This document shows positions 49,269 through 57,907 of a stretch of 64,000 nt of DNA, one piece after another (the first letter of the stretch is position 1; each line of letters starts with the position of its first letter). The DNA comes from JALHNI01 sp965229305 (GTDB taxonomy: Bacteria > Acidobacteriota > Terriglobia > Bryobacterales > Bryobacteraceae). Position numbers and translations under genes: made by a program. The notes under the pieces were generated by a model. That model had not been told where the DNA came from, made no database searches, and was given only the letters and a program-made list of their open reading frames with translations. The stretch spans positions 1 through 64,000 of the forward strand of contig CBDDIZ010000019.1 in NCBI GenBank assembly GCA_965229305.1, given 5' to 3'.

Positions 49269-50138
49269 ATGTCGAAACGCCTGCTGATTCGTCCCGGTGG
49301 AATCGGCGATTGTATAGTTACGTTTCCAGCCATACGATCTCTCCTCCAGTATGAAACGGAGCTCTGGATTTCGGCGCCCTGCGTACCCCTGGCACGCAGC
49401 CTCTGCCACGCACAATCGCTCACCGAAGTGGGATTTCCGCTTCTCGGATACGTAAGCGGCGGAATCGTCGAACGCCTGAAAGACCGCCTCGCTCAGTTCT
49501 CCCAAGTGATCGCCTGGTATCCCTATGACACAAGGGAGATCGATCAACTGAAACACTACAGCAGGAGTCTAGCCGTCCTGCGCTGCACGCCATCCGAGGA
49601 GTCTGGTCTCCATGCTATTGACTTCCATCTGGGCCAGATCGCCAAGTGCCTGGGTGTATGCCCTGGAAACCATGGAGCGTTGCCGGACCCCGCTGATGAT
49701 TCGGAAAGAACATTTATCGCGTTACAGCCCTTCGCCAGCAGCAGGAACCGCGAGTGGCCTTTGAGTAACTACCTGGCTTTGGAATCGCGTCTCCTTGAAT
49801 TCGCTCCCGTCAAATGGATCGTCGATCCGTCCAGGCTTCCGTTTCCCTTTCACCCGGCGGGAGAGATCCTGGCCGACTCCAATTTGGACATCGCAGCGGC
49901 CCGACTACGCAAGGCGGCGGTGTACGTCGGCGGTGACACCGGTATTAGTCATTTGGCGGCTTACATGGGTACGCCCGTCGTAGCCCTCTTTGCGAGCCAG
50001 AATCCAAACATTTGGGCACCCCGCGGAGCAGGCGGGACACACGTTCTGCAACGCACGAGCGGCTTAGTTCAAGACATTACGGTCGACGAGGTGGTGTCCG
50101 CGACGCGCTCCTTGTTAACTGGAACGGTCATCTTGTGA
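49269..50138 (+). CDS. Glycosyltransferase family 9 (heptosyltransferase-like)
   Basis: A 289-residue GT9-type enzyme, shorter than classic WaaC/WaaF. N-terminal KRLLIRPGGIGDCIVTFPAI is the usual first strand-loop; VYVGGDTGISHLAAYMGTPVVALFASQNPNIWAP near the C-terminus is the GT9 nucleotide-sugar site. It transfers a heptose or other sugar to a lipid or glycan acceptor at the inner membrane face. Its substrate is unknown; it stands apart from the surface-glycan genes at 59-64 kb. Confidence 0.85.
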   Translation: MSKRLLIRPGGIGDCIVTFPAIRSLLQYETELWISAPCVPLARSLCHAQSLTEVGFPLLGYVSGGIVERLKDRLAQFSQVIAWYPYDTREIDQLKHYSRSLAVLRCTPSEESGLHAIDFHLGQIAKCLGVCPGNHGALPDPADDSERTFIALQPFASSRNREWPLSNYLALESRLLEFAPVKWIVDPSRLPFPFHPAGEILADSNLDIAAARLRKAAVYVGGDTGISHLAAYMGTPVVALFASQNPNIWAPRGAGGTHVLQRTSGLVQDITVDEVVSATRSLLTGTVIL

Positions 50139-50170
50139 AGGGTGTCTGCTTGTTTCACCGAAATTATCCT

Positions 50171-51445
50171 ATGCGACATCAACGTGCAAGTCTGCGGCCT
50201 TCCGACAAGGTATCCAGGTCAAGTGGTCAGCGGTTCCTGGCAGCCGCGATCCTAATCGCCGGCTTAACCGGCTGCGCACCACCCGCCAAAGACTCTCCCG
50301 CCATAGTTGCCACGGAGGCCCTAACAGATCCCAGCAAGCACGCCTGGGATCTCTTTATCGCGCTGAATCAGCCCGCAACTCTTCTCGCTCAGTCCCACGG
50401 TGAGCAACCTAATCAGCTGCATGCCATAGGCCGTGAGGGCGACCGGGTTTGGGAAAGGTGGCGTTACGCTTATGATGATACTTTTCGCAAAGATGGCAAA
50501 GATCCTGGACCGTGGGACTCCACCACAAAGAAGGGTGAAAAACAGTTACATGTCTCAGCTTCACTGATTGCGCATGGGTTTCCGGAATCTGCCGTAGCGA
50601 GTAAGTGGCAAGCTTCGTTCAAAGACAAAGCAGCGTTCTCTTTGCTAGAAGTAAACCCCGATCGGCACGGCCTATTCAATCCGGATAACTTTCTCGGCGG
50701 TGGCGAAACTCGCCTAAATCAGGAGGCTTTTGAATTTATTCGGCGTCAGCGCCTCTACAGTCGGAAAGGGCAGAAACAGCGCTACTTGGACGCCCACAAC
50801 AACCGAGCCGTCGTTTCGTTCCCACCAGGATCAATCGTCGTGAAGGCAATCTGGCGCGAGTTCACTTCGGATGAAATCAACCAGGGTGTTCCGCGAGACT
50901 ATTACACCAGCGTCAATTCCCAGAACGGCCGAAAGGTCGGCCTGTTGGCACTTCACATCATCACCAAGGAGCTTCCGAATTGGTTCTGGTGTACCTTCCA
51001 TCATGTGCAGCCACCGAAACCGGAGTTGCCATCCGTAGATACATATGGGCGCCCTATCGCTCTGAGGCGAACGGTGTGGCGAAATTACGCTCTGAGTGGC
51101 ACGCAAACAGAGTTCGTTGATACGCGCGGCCGGGCGACTCTCCTGTCGGATCGTTTCATCGAAAATGGCTTCCAAGTGTCTTCTTGTATCTCCTGTCATG
51201 CTATGTCCGCAGTCAGCGTCGATGCCGGCGGTACAATGGCTCGGCTGCAGTTGCCAGTTTTGGAGAATCCGCTTAGAATGAATCCACCAATCGGCGCGCC
51301 TGACTGCAAGCTGTTCTTTAGCGCCGCCCTACCGCCCACATTCTGCTCCGCATCGGGTAGCTTCATTCAACAGGAGTTCATTCACTCATTCGGTCTTGCT
51401 ACCGACGATCTCGACGATGAAGAACCTATCCGACCGGCCCCATAG
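50171..51445 (+). CDS. Lipoprotein with c-type haem motif
   Basis: About 424 residues. A lipobox LTGC follows a hydrophobic signal (FLAAAILIAG), so the protein is probably membrane-anchored by lipid. One haem motif, CISCH, occurs near residue 340; upstream are aromatic-rich segments (ELPNWFWCTFHHVQPP) and a conserved-looking TVWRNYALSGTQTEFVD. It may be a periplasmic electron-transfer protein. ATG 50171 is preferred because the frame upstream is antisense-like and overlaps the GT9 gene. The next operon starts 77 bases later. Confidence 0.7.
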   Translation: MRHQRASLRPSDKVSRSSGQRFLAAAILIAGLTGCAPPAKDSPAIVATEALTDPSKHAWDLFIALNQPATLLAQSHGEQPNQLHAIGREGDRVWERWRYAYDDTFRKDGKDPGPWDSTTKKGEKQLHVSASLIAHGFPESAVASKWQASFKDKAAFSLLEVNPDRHGLFNPDNFLGGGETRLNQEAFEFIRRQRLYSRKGQKQRYLDAHNNRAVVSFPPGSIVVKAIWREFTSDEINQGVPRDYYTSVNSQNGRKVGLLALHIITKELPNWFWCTFHHVQPPKPELPSVDTYGRPIALRRTVWRNYALSGTQTEFVDTRGRATLLSDRFIENGFQVSSCISCHAMSAVSVDAGGTMARLQLPVLENPLRMNPPIGAPDCKLFFSAALPPTFCSASGSFIQQEFIHSFGLATDDLDDEEPIRPAP

Positions 51446-51522
51446 ACCTTAGAACGCGAAACTCGTTCGAATACCACCCGGCTCCTTTGCCAGCCGAGCG
51501 GCATACTATCTCTATTTGACCG

Positions 51523-52503
51523 TTGCTTGACCTGTTCGGAAAATCCGTTCGCCTAAAGGCCATGCTCCACTCCGCCATCACGGCTTCCGCCCTGCCTCAA
51601 CTCGATCACCTGCACGACTCATTTCTGAGCAACCCCCACTTGCCGTTGATCAAGCACTTGGTGACTTGCCTCGAGCCAGATAGGCTGCGGACGGAGCCGG
51701 TGAAGTGGCGGGAATTATGTATTGAGTTCCGCGAACATGCCTTGGCCGCTCTCCTGCTTGAAGATCCCTTCACTCAACGCGCCTTTCGCAAGCCCTGGGG
51801 CTACGCCGGAGATGCCGGCACAATCGACTTGATCTACGGGCATCCCGACGCTGGGCCCGCGATCAGTGGCGCCAGTCCGCTCGGGCACTTGATCTACCAG
51901 GATGCTGTTGCTCAGCCGCTCCCCGCCGCAATCCGTGGCCGCAAACAAGTCTTCGCGGCGGCTCTCCAGGCCATTCCGGCGGATCATCCCGCCCGCATTT
52001 GCTCTCTTGGTTGCGGCCATCTTCGCGAAGTCGAAGACACATCGGTGACAGGCGGCCTCGAAGGCTGGGCCGAGTATCTGGCCCTCGATCAGGATGCTCG
52101 TTGTCTTGCATCTCTCCGCGAACGATATTGCCATCCGCTATTCAACTTCGTTCACGATGGCGTGCGCCTCATGCTATCCCCACCCCAGCATTGGCTGACG
52201 AACTTTCATCTCGTCTACGCCGCCGGCCTCTTCGACTATTTGTCCGACCGAATGGCGGCCCGTTTGGTCGCTGGCATGCTATCGATGGCACGTCCTGACG
52301 GCAAGGTGCTCGTCGCCAATCTGCTTCCCGGCATTCCCGACCGCGCCTATATGGAAGCCGCCATGGATTGGTGGCTCATCTATCGTGATGAGTCGCAGAT
52401 GAGCGAACTACTCCAGCTCTGTCCACCCGCCCGCATCGCGCAGTCGCGGATCTTCCGCGATTCTCTCAATTGCGTCGTCTACCTGGAGATCACCGCCGCA
52501 TGA
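51523..52503 (+). CDS. PhcB-like SAM methyltransferase
   Basis: A 326-residue class I methyltransferase of the group annotated as extracellular-factor (3-hydroxypalmitate methyl ester) synthesis protein. Markers: the helical N-terminus with PWGYAGDAGTIDLIYG, the SAM site ICSLGCGHLREVE, and LDQDARCLASL. Ralstonia PhcB makes a methyl-ester quorum signal; whether this protein methylates a fatty acid here is inference. The start is TTG 51523; ATG 51562 is an alternative. First gene of a six-gene unit; only 13 bases separate it from the desaturase. Confidence 0.75.
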   Translation: MLDLFGKSVRLKAMLHSAITASALPQLDHLHDSFLSNPHLPLIKHLVTCLEPDRLRTEPVKWRELCIEFREHALAALLLEDPFTQRAFRKPWGYAGDAGTIDLIYGHPDAGPAISGASPLGHLIYQDAVAQPLPAAIRGRKQVFAAALQAIPADHPARICSLGCGHLREVEDTSVTGGLEGWAEYLALDQDARCLASLRERYCHPLFNFVHDGVRLMLSPPQHWLTNFHLVYAAGLFDYLSDRMAARLVAGMLSMARPDGKVLVANLLPGIPDRAYMEAAMDWWLIYRDESQMSELLQLCPPARIAQSRIFRDSLNCVVYLEITAA

Positions 52504-52516
52504 CCTGGAGCGACTC

Positions 52517-53440
52517 TTGACCATCCCAGGACTTGTTCGGGAAAAAGCCGCCTCGAGGAGAAAACGCTGCCAGAACGCCCTCCTCATTGGAATTCCAACT
52601 CTGGGAACAGCCTACGCCCTCACTCTAGGCCGGCACCTGGGGTGTTCGGTCACCACGATCATGACGTTCCTCTTGATGTACATCTGGACGGCACTGGGAG
52701 TCACTCTCGCGCTTCATCGCTACTTTAGCCACCAGTCCTACCAGTGCGGCAAGCTTCTCCGATATCTGCTGGCCTTCAGCGCTTGCCTGCCGCTGCAAGG
52801 CAGCATTCTTCGTTGGGCCGCCGACCACCGGCGTCATCATCGGTACCACGACCGCGTAGGGGACGTTCATTCCCCTCACACGGTGACGCCCGGTCGCCTG
52901 ATCAGGATCAGGGGGCTTTTGCATTCCCATCTCGCTTGGATGTTTGACAATGCCACAACGGATCCTCGCATCCACGCTCCGGACCTCGACCGGCAAGAAC
53001 TCATTCGCCACTTTGACCGGTTCTACCTCCTCTATGCTTCCCTGTCGCTCGCCATACCTTACAGCCTCGGCTATTTGGCGGGGGGCCCCGTAGAAGCATT
53101 GCGCTGCCTGCTCTGGGGCGGGTTTGTCCGGATCTTCCTAATTCACCACGGTACGTGGGCCATCAATTCGTTTGGCCATTCCTTCGGCCGGCAGGATTTT
53201 CTTTCGGGCGATCGCTCCCGCAACCAGCCCCTCTTGGCCATCCTTCTGTTCGGCGAGGGCTGGCATAACAATCATCACGCGGCGCCTTCGAGCGCCACCC
53301 TTCACTTCCTTCCTCATCACTTCGATCTGGGCGGGACACTGCTCGTGATACTCCGCAAGTTCGGATTGATTTGGAATCTGCGAGTCGCCAATGTAGAGAC
53401 TCTCCGGCGGGCGCAAGTTCTTCCGGAGCAATCTGCATGA
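52517..53440 (+). CDS. Acyl-CoA (delta-9 type) fatty acid desaturase
   Basis: A 307-residue membrane di-iron desaturase. The three histidine boxes are HRYFSH, DHRRHH and EGWHNNHH, with four membrane segments between (for example TTIMTFLLMYIWTALGVTLAL and LSLAIPYSLGYLAGG). It places a double bond in an acyl chain using O2 and an electron donor. The start is TTG 52517 with GGAG upstream. Its stop overlaps the GNAT start (ATGA), tying it to the acyl-transfer genes that follow. Substrate (acyl-CoA or lipid-bound) is not decided by sequence. Confidence 0.9.
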   Translation: MTIPGLVREKAASRRKRCQNALLIGIPTLGTAYALTLGRHLGCSVTTIMTFLLMYIWTALGVTLALHRYFSHQSYQCGKLLRYLLAFSACLPLQGSILRWAADHRRHHRYHDRVGDVHSPHTVTPGRLIRIRGLLHSHLAWMFDNATTDPRIHAPDLDRQELIRHFDRFYLLYASLSLAIPYSLGYLAGGPVEALRCLLWGGFVRIFLIHHGTWAINSFGHSFGRQDFLSGDRSRNQPLLAILLFGEGWHNNHHAAPSSATLHFLPHHFDLGGTLLVILRKFGLIWNLRVANVETLRRAQVLPEQSA

Positions 53441-54150
53441 ATCCAGCGCTTTCTACCAGACCGAGCGATGTTTTGCCCTGGCACTTAGACTCTCTTGCCC
53501 TCACCGGCCAAGTGCAAATTGCCTCCACGGGGCAGGAACTGGAGGCGCTCGAACGTTTCCGCTATCAGATCTATGTCGCGGAACAAGGAAAACGTGTGGC
53601 GGGGGCGGATTCCTGCCGGCGTCGGCTTCAATTGGAATCGGATCGCGACGCTGTCCATTACTTCCTGCGCAGTCCCGATCAGGAACACATCCTGGGGTAC
53701 GTCCGAGGACACTTCGGCATCTTCCCCTCTCACCTTCACGAACCCTTTCAGCTGGGTCGTTTCGAACGTTTTTGCACCCGCGGTCAACTCTACTTCAGCA
53801 GCCAGCTCATGGTCTCGCGTACCTCCCGAAACTTTCACGTGATGCGCGCTCTTACCGGAGCTCAGTATCGGCACGGACGTCAGAAAGGCATCAAGGCCTG
53901 GCTTTTCCACTGTCGGGCGGCACTAACCGTGTTCTACAGGCGATCGGGCATGTATCGTTATGGACCCCTCTTTGAACTGCCGGACCTGGGCTGGCAAGCG
54001 CCCTGCATCGGGATCTGTGAGGATGTCCAGCACTTCGCGCAAACGAAATCATACTTCTTCCCACTCTCCCAGGAATTTGAGAATTCCGACGATTTTCGCG
54101 CTGCCTTCTTCCGGGAATTCGGCGCCACTCTACCCAAGGAACAGTCATGA
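53437..54150 (+). CDS. GNAT-fold N-acyl (autoinducer-synthase-like) transferase
   Basis: About 237 residues from ATG 53437. The segment LEALERFRYQIYVAEQGK matches the start of LuxI/FeeM-type and exosortase-associated acyltransferases, where acyl groups are moved from ACP or CoA to an amine. YFSSQLMVSRTSRNFHVM and the GIKAWLFHCRAALTVFYRRSGMYRYG stretch fit the acyl-binding beta strands and the last helix. Product could be an N-acyl amino acid or an acylated amine; neither is proven. Overlaps its neighbours by four bases on both sides. Confidence 0.7.
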   Translation: MNPALSTRPSDVLPWHLDSLALTGQVQIASTGQELEALERFRYQIYVAEQGKRVAGADSCRRRLQLESDRDAVHYFLRSPDQEHILGYVRGHFGIFPSHLHEPFQLGRFERFCTRGQLYFSSQLMVSRTSRNFHVMRALTGAQYRHGRQKGIKAWLFHCRAALTVFYRRSGMYRYGPLFELPDLGWQAPCIGICEDVQHFAQTKSYFFPLSQEFENSDDFRAAFFREFGATLPKEQS

Positions 54151-54800
54151 ACCAAGCCGCCTTTGAGTCCGTCGTCGCCGCCCAAGTGGAAGCGTTTGCC
54201 CAAACGCCAGCCTACCGGAAGCTGCGAAACCAAACCCTCACCTTGCAGGACTACCACGACGTTCTACTCGCCATCCTTCCTCAGACGCTCGATGGCCCTG
54301 TCACCTTCGCGCTGGCCGCGGGATTCGTCCCGCCCGCGTACCCTGACGTTCGCTCCTATCTCTTGCACCATGCCGAAGAAGAAAAGTTGCACTGGCAATG
54401 GGTGATCGAGGACCTCGCCCACACCGGCTATCGTGGACCCGACCCGCTTACCTCATTTCCGACCGTCTCTGCCGCCGCCTACGTCGCCTACAACTATTCC
54501 GTCGCGATGCGGTTCCCCGTCGGCCGTCTCGCCATCGCCGCCACGCTTGAGTCCATCGGCGCTCGTTACGGAGGCGACAGCGCCCGGCGGTTGATGACCC
54601 AACTCAACCTGCAGCCCCACCAGGTTCGTTTCTTCGAGGGCCATGGCGACACGGATATCGGCCATACGCAGGACATCCTCGATGTCCTCCAAACCTGCTC
54701 GCTGAGCCCGGACGACTGGCACCGGATGTGCCATATCGCGGAGGTCGCCGGTCATCTCTATCGCCAGATGTACACCGAAAAATTCGTATGCACGGCTTGA
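54147..54800 (+). CDS. Haem-oxygenase-fold iron-containing redox enzyme (HDO-like)
   Basis: A 217-residue all-helical protein of the TenA/PqqC-like group. Possible metal ligands form two sets: His74-His75 with Glu77-79 and His82 (HHAEEEKLH), and His166, Asp170, His173 (HGDTDIGH); Glu in TLESIGARYG may add another. Known members (UndA, SznF, BesC types) are di-iron oxidases acting on fatty acids or amino acids. Its place among lipid genes suggests an oxidation or decarboxylation of an acyl chain or of the acyl amino acid. Coupled by ATGA to the GNAT gene. Confidence 0.72.
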   Translation: MNQAAFESVVAAQVEAFAQTPAYRKLRNQTLTLQDYHDVLLAILPQTLDGPVTFALAAGFVPPAYPDVRSYLLHHAEEEKLHWQWVIEDLAHTGYRGPDPLTSFPTVSAAAYVAYNYSVAMRFPVGRLAIAATLESIGARYGGDSARRLMTQLNLQPHQVRFFEGHGDTDIGHTQDILDVLQTCSLSPDDWHRMCHIAEVAGHLYRQMYTEKFVCTA

Positions 54801-55405
54801 ATCAGGTCGCCGTCGGGGCGTATGTCACGGGGATCGCTTCCTTCTCCTGGGCCATGCGTCGCTTCTTCGTGCGGCGCCACAGCGCTCTCTCGCGAGATCA
54901 ACTTCTTGTCGTGTGGCTGGGCTTTGTCTTCGCTCTCTGGCAGGTCATCGCCGTGGCCCGCGCTCCTCTGTCGCTCGGCCCAGCCCTCGGGTGCGCCTTC
55001 GCCTTATGGGTCATCTCTCTAATAACCTTCTGGTCGGCCGTTCGGATTAACTGGAGGCAGCCGCTGACTTGGGCCTTCGAGACTGACCGCCCCCATCACT
55101 TGGTCCTGCAAGGACCCTATCATTGGGTTCGGCATCCCTTCTATCTCAGCTACATCCTGTTTTGGCTGGCTGCTCCGGTCGCCACGGGAGACCGGCTCTT
55201 GCTGGTCCCCGCGGTGACGATGGGCTTCCTCTACTGGCGGTCTGCCGTTCAGGAAGAAATGAAGTTTCTCAACTCATCGCTGGCGGACTCCTACCGACGC
55301 TATCAGACCCACGCCGGCATGTTCTGGCCAATCGCCCGGCGCCTCCCCCCCGCGCTGGCCGACGAAGCTCATCCCACGTCTGGCCAATCCGTATCCGCTA
55401 AGTAA
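54788..55405 (+). CDS. Isoprenylcysteine carboxyl methyltransferase-like membrane enzyme
   Basis: About 205 residues from ATG 54788, which lies within the previous gene's end. Four or five membrane helices are predicted; the C-terminal block LQGPYHWVRHPFYLSYILFWL plus EEMKFL is the SAM/cofactor site of the ICMT/PEMT family. Such enzymes methylate carboxyl or phospholipid head groups at the membrane. In this operon it could methyl-esterify an acylated product, a second methyl transfer besides the PhcB-like enzyme. The actual target is unknown. Confidence 0.78.
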   Translation: MHGLNQVAVGAYVTGIASFSWAMRRFFVRRHSALSRDQLLVVWLGFVFALWQVIAVARAPLSLGPALGCAFALWVISLITFWSAVRINWRQPLTWAFETDRPHHLVLQGPYHWVRHPFYLSYILFWLAAPVATGDRLLLVPAVTMGFLYWRSAVQEEMKFLNSSLADSYRRYQTHAGMFWPIARRLPPALADEAHPTSGQSVSAK

Positions 55406-55423
55406 AGGTAAGGTATTCCATCA

Positions 55424-56248
55424 ATGTTCAGATCCCTGCTGATCACCATCAATCTGTCGACGACAATGGCCTGCGCCGCTGCGCTCTCCACCGACAACTA
55501 CGTTCGCTACTACGCTTCGAACGACCCTCAAGGCTCCTATGCTTGCCGAATCATCAACGGCGGACCGTGCACCGGCAGCACGGTCATTCCCGGCACTCAA
55601 TGGACCCTCGACTACTTTTCGCAAAGTTCCGCCAGCTACGGGATCTTGCGCGCTGCCGCCACCGCTGTCCTGCATGGGACTAACAATGGCGCCCCCAATC
55701 CCACCTTCACCACCGTGGGCGGTCGCGCCAACTATTTCGACACCTACACCATTCTCGGCGCCACGGGACCCGGCACTCAGACGCTCCACTTTCAAGTGAC
55801 CGGCAGCGGATCTCAAACCGCGGGCAACTCCGGCCGCGCGCAAATGCAATACATTCGCGACGGCGTGGAGTACAACTTCCTCCCCAACAGCCAGGGACAG
55901 ATTACGATCACCGTCCCCTTCACTTTCGGTTCCCCCTTCAGCTACACCATCAGCTTCTACGCCCTCGCGCAGTTGTATCAGTATCGCGATGGCTCCGCTG
56001 CCACTGCCGACTTCTTCAGCACCGTAGTCCTGAATGGCATCGACGTTCAGGACCAGGCCGGCCTCACGGTCAATGACTTTGCGATCGCCTCCCAATCCGG
56101 CACCAGCTACACCAGCCTCGGCGTTGTTCCCGAACCGGCGACCATCGCTCTCGTGGCGCTGGCGTTGGTCGGCATGGTGGCGAGCAGGCGACCCGCGTCG
56201 AATCATCCCCTCGCCGAATCCCGATCACGGCGTCTGAAAAATCTGTAA
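55424..56248 (+). CDS. PEP-CTERM secreted protein
   Basis: A 274-residue exported protein, signal MFRSLLITINLSTTMACAAA. The body is beta-rich, Ser/Thr/Gly/Asn-rich and without a known domain. VVPEPATIALVALALVGMVASRR near the end is a clear PEP-CTERM signal, though about 20 further residues follow it, which is longer than usual. It lies 18 bases after the ICMT-like gene and probably shares its transcript. Exosortase-linked acyltransferases are known, so the link to the GNAT gene may be functional. Confidence 0.8.
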   Translation: MFRSLLITINLSTTMACAAALSTDNYVRYYASNDPQGSYACRIINGGPCTGSTVIPGTQWTLDYFSQSSASYGILRAAATAVLHGTNNGAPNPTFTTVGGRANYFDTYTILGATGPGTQTLHFQVTGSGSQTAGNSGRAQMQYIRDGVEYNFLPNSQGQITITVPFTFGSPFSYTISFYALAQLYQYRDGSAATADFFSTVVLNGIDVQDQAGLTVNDFAIASQSGTSYTSLGVVPEPATIALVALALVGMVASRRPASNHPLAESRSRRLKNL

Positions 56249-56331
56249 ACTCCTCCCAATCAATCGCTTAATCCAAGCTCGGCCCCCGGAAGTTTGGAGC
56301 CGCCCGCTACCCTGGAATTAGGACCTCCACC

Positions 56332-56874
56332 ATGTCCCCAACCAGCGATTCGACACTTTTCGACACCCTCACGCCCGTGCAGGCCAACGTCATCCAAGCT
56401 CTCGCTGCCGGAGCCACCGTCACTGCCGCCGCCCGCGAAGCGGGCCTCCACCGCAGCACCGTCCACCTCTGGACCCGCCAGCACCCCATCTTCGCGCGCG
56501 CCCTGCTCATCGCTCGCCAGGAACGCGCCTCCATCCTGCTCGACGAACTCGCCTCGCTCAGCGAACTCGCCCTCGACACTTTTCGACAGGTTCTCTCCGA
56601 TCCCCAAGCCCCCGCCTCCACCCGTCTTAAAGCCGCTCTCGAAATCGTCAAACTCGTGCAGAACCAACAGCCCACGGACCTCGCTCAGCTCAAATCGGAC
56701 TTGGCCCTCGACGCCCACCTCAAGGACCTCCACCTCGCCGACACCGCCGCCCAGCCGTACCCGCCCCCGCCCCTTCCCGTCAAAGCGCCCGTGCGCAATG
56801 CCCCTTGCCCCTGCGGCAGCCGTCTGAAGTACAAACGCTGCTGCGGTGCGCTGCCAGCCTCCCAGGCCGCGTGA
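56332..56874 (+). CDS. HTH and SEC-C motif protein
   Basis: A 180-residue soluble protein. Residues 12-50 form a helix-turn-helix (NVIQALAAGATVTAAAREAGLHRSTVHLW) like terminase-small-subunit or transposase-type DNA-binding heads. A helical middle follows, and the C-terminus holds CPCGSRLKYKRCCG, a SEC-C zinc motif. Related proteins are widespread in Acidobacteria and Planctomycetes and of unknown function; a DNA-binding role is inferred. No phage genes are nearby. Confidence 0.75.
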   Translation: MSPTSDSTLFDTLTPVQANVIQALAAGATVTAAAREAGLHRSTVHLWTRQHPIFARALLIARQERASILLDELASLSELALDTFRQVLSDPQAPASTRLKAALEIVKLVQNQQPTDLAQLKSDLALDAHLKDLHLADTAAQPYPPPPLPVKAPVRNAPCPCGSRLKYKRCCGALPASQAA

Positions 56875-57016
56875 CCGGGTTGGTCCCCCCCGAGGCTTTC
56901 GAGGCTTTCGTGAAACGATTTCGTCCCGTGCGCGCTCTCCCCATCAAGCGGGCTGGCCCTAATCCTGACACCTGCTGGAGTCCTTGCATAAACGCGTCAC
57001 CAGCCCGCGCCCTACC

Positions 57017-57907
57017 ATGGTTCAGAGCCCATCGCCGATGTCGCCACCGACTCCCACCGCCTACCGCGGCGTCACCATCACCCATCCGGACCGCGTCATC
57101 TCCGAGATCGGACACATCACCAAAGGCGAACTCGCTGCGTATTACGACGCCGTCGCCGAGTTCATGCTCCCCCGCCTCGCGCGCCATCCGCTCTCCCTGC
57201 TTCGCTGCCCCTCGGGCATCGACCGGCCCTGCTTCTACCAACGCAATCCCGGCCAGGGACTAGGCCCTCACGTCCACCCCTTCGCATTCGTCCACCAGGG
57301 CCAAACGCACGAGTATCTCTTCATCGAAGATGCCCCAGGTTTGCTCGAACTCATCCAGATGGGCGCCATCGAACTCCATCCCTGGGGCGCCCCCGTCGAC
57401 TCGCTCGACCTCCCTGACCGCCTCATCTTCGATCTGGATCCCGCTCCCAACCTGCCCTTCGCCGCCGTCAAACTCGCCGCCCAGGACCTGCGCCAGCGCC
57501 TGCGCCGTCGCGGTCTCGCCGCCGCCCTCAAGTGCACCGGCGGCAAAGGCCTCCACGTCACCGTGCCCCTTGCGCAGCAGGACGCCTGGCCCGCCGTCAA
57601 AGCCTTCGCCGCGGATGTTGCTCAAGAGATGGTGGCCGCCGCGCCCGCCGCCTACGTCGCCACCATGTCGAAGGCCAAGCGCTCCGGCAAAATCTTTCTC
57701 GACTACTTCCGCAACGACTACACGTCCACCGCCATTGCCGATTTCAGCGTTCGCGCCCGCCCCGGCGCCCCGGTCGCTTTACCGCTGGAATGGCAGGACC
57801 TCGCCCAGCTCGAGTCCCCCGCCCAGTTCACTCTGCGCGACGTCCTCGCCCGCTTCCGCCGCCGTCGGCCGCCCGCTTGGCCCGCGCCGCAGCGCCTCCC
57901 GCGCTAG
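57017..57907 (+). CDS. Stand-alone LigD-type DNA polymerase/primase domain
   Basis: About 296 residues, equal in length to the LigD polymerase (archaeo-eukaryotic primase) domain. Seen: ITHPDRVI at the start, FIEDAPGLLELIQMGAIELHPWGA, the metal aspartates in RLIFDLDPAP, and TGGKGLHVTVPL, SKAKRSGKIFLDYFRND. Function in the family is gap filling in non-homologous end joining with Ku. No Ku, ligase or phosphoesterase gene is adjacent. ATG 57017 is chosen; TTG 56984 is possible. The stop shares CTAG with the convergent gene. Confidence 0.9.
   Translation: MVQSPSPMSPPTPTAYRGVTITHPDRVISEIGHITKGELAAYYDAVAEFMLPRLARHPLSLLRCPSGIDRPCFYQRNPGQGLGPHVHPFAFVHQGQTHEYLFIEDAPGLLELIQMGAIELHPWGAPVDSLDLPDRLIFDLDPAPNLPFAAVKLAAQDLRQRLRRRGLAAALKCTGGKGLHVTVPLAQQDAWPAVKAFAADVAQEMVAAAPAAYVATMSKAKRSGKIFLDYFRNDYTSTAIADFSVRARPGAPVALPLEWQDLAQLESPAQFTLRDVLARFRRRRPPAWPAPQRLPR

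Noticed and set aside
56332..56874. Prophage terminase small subunit
   Set aside because: Only the HTH is similar; a SEC-C tail follows and there are no phage genes around.
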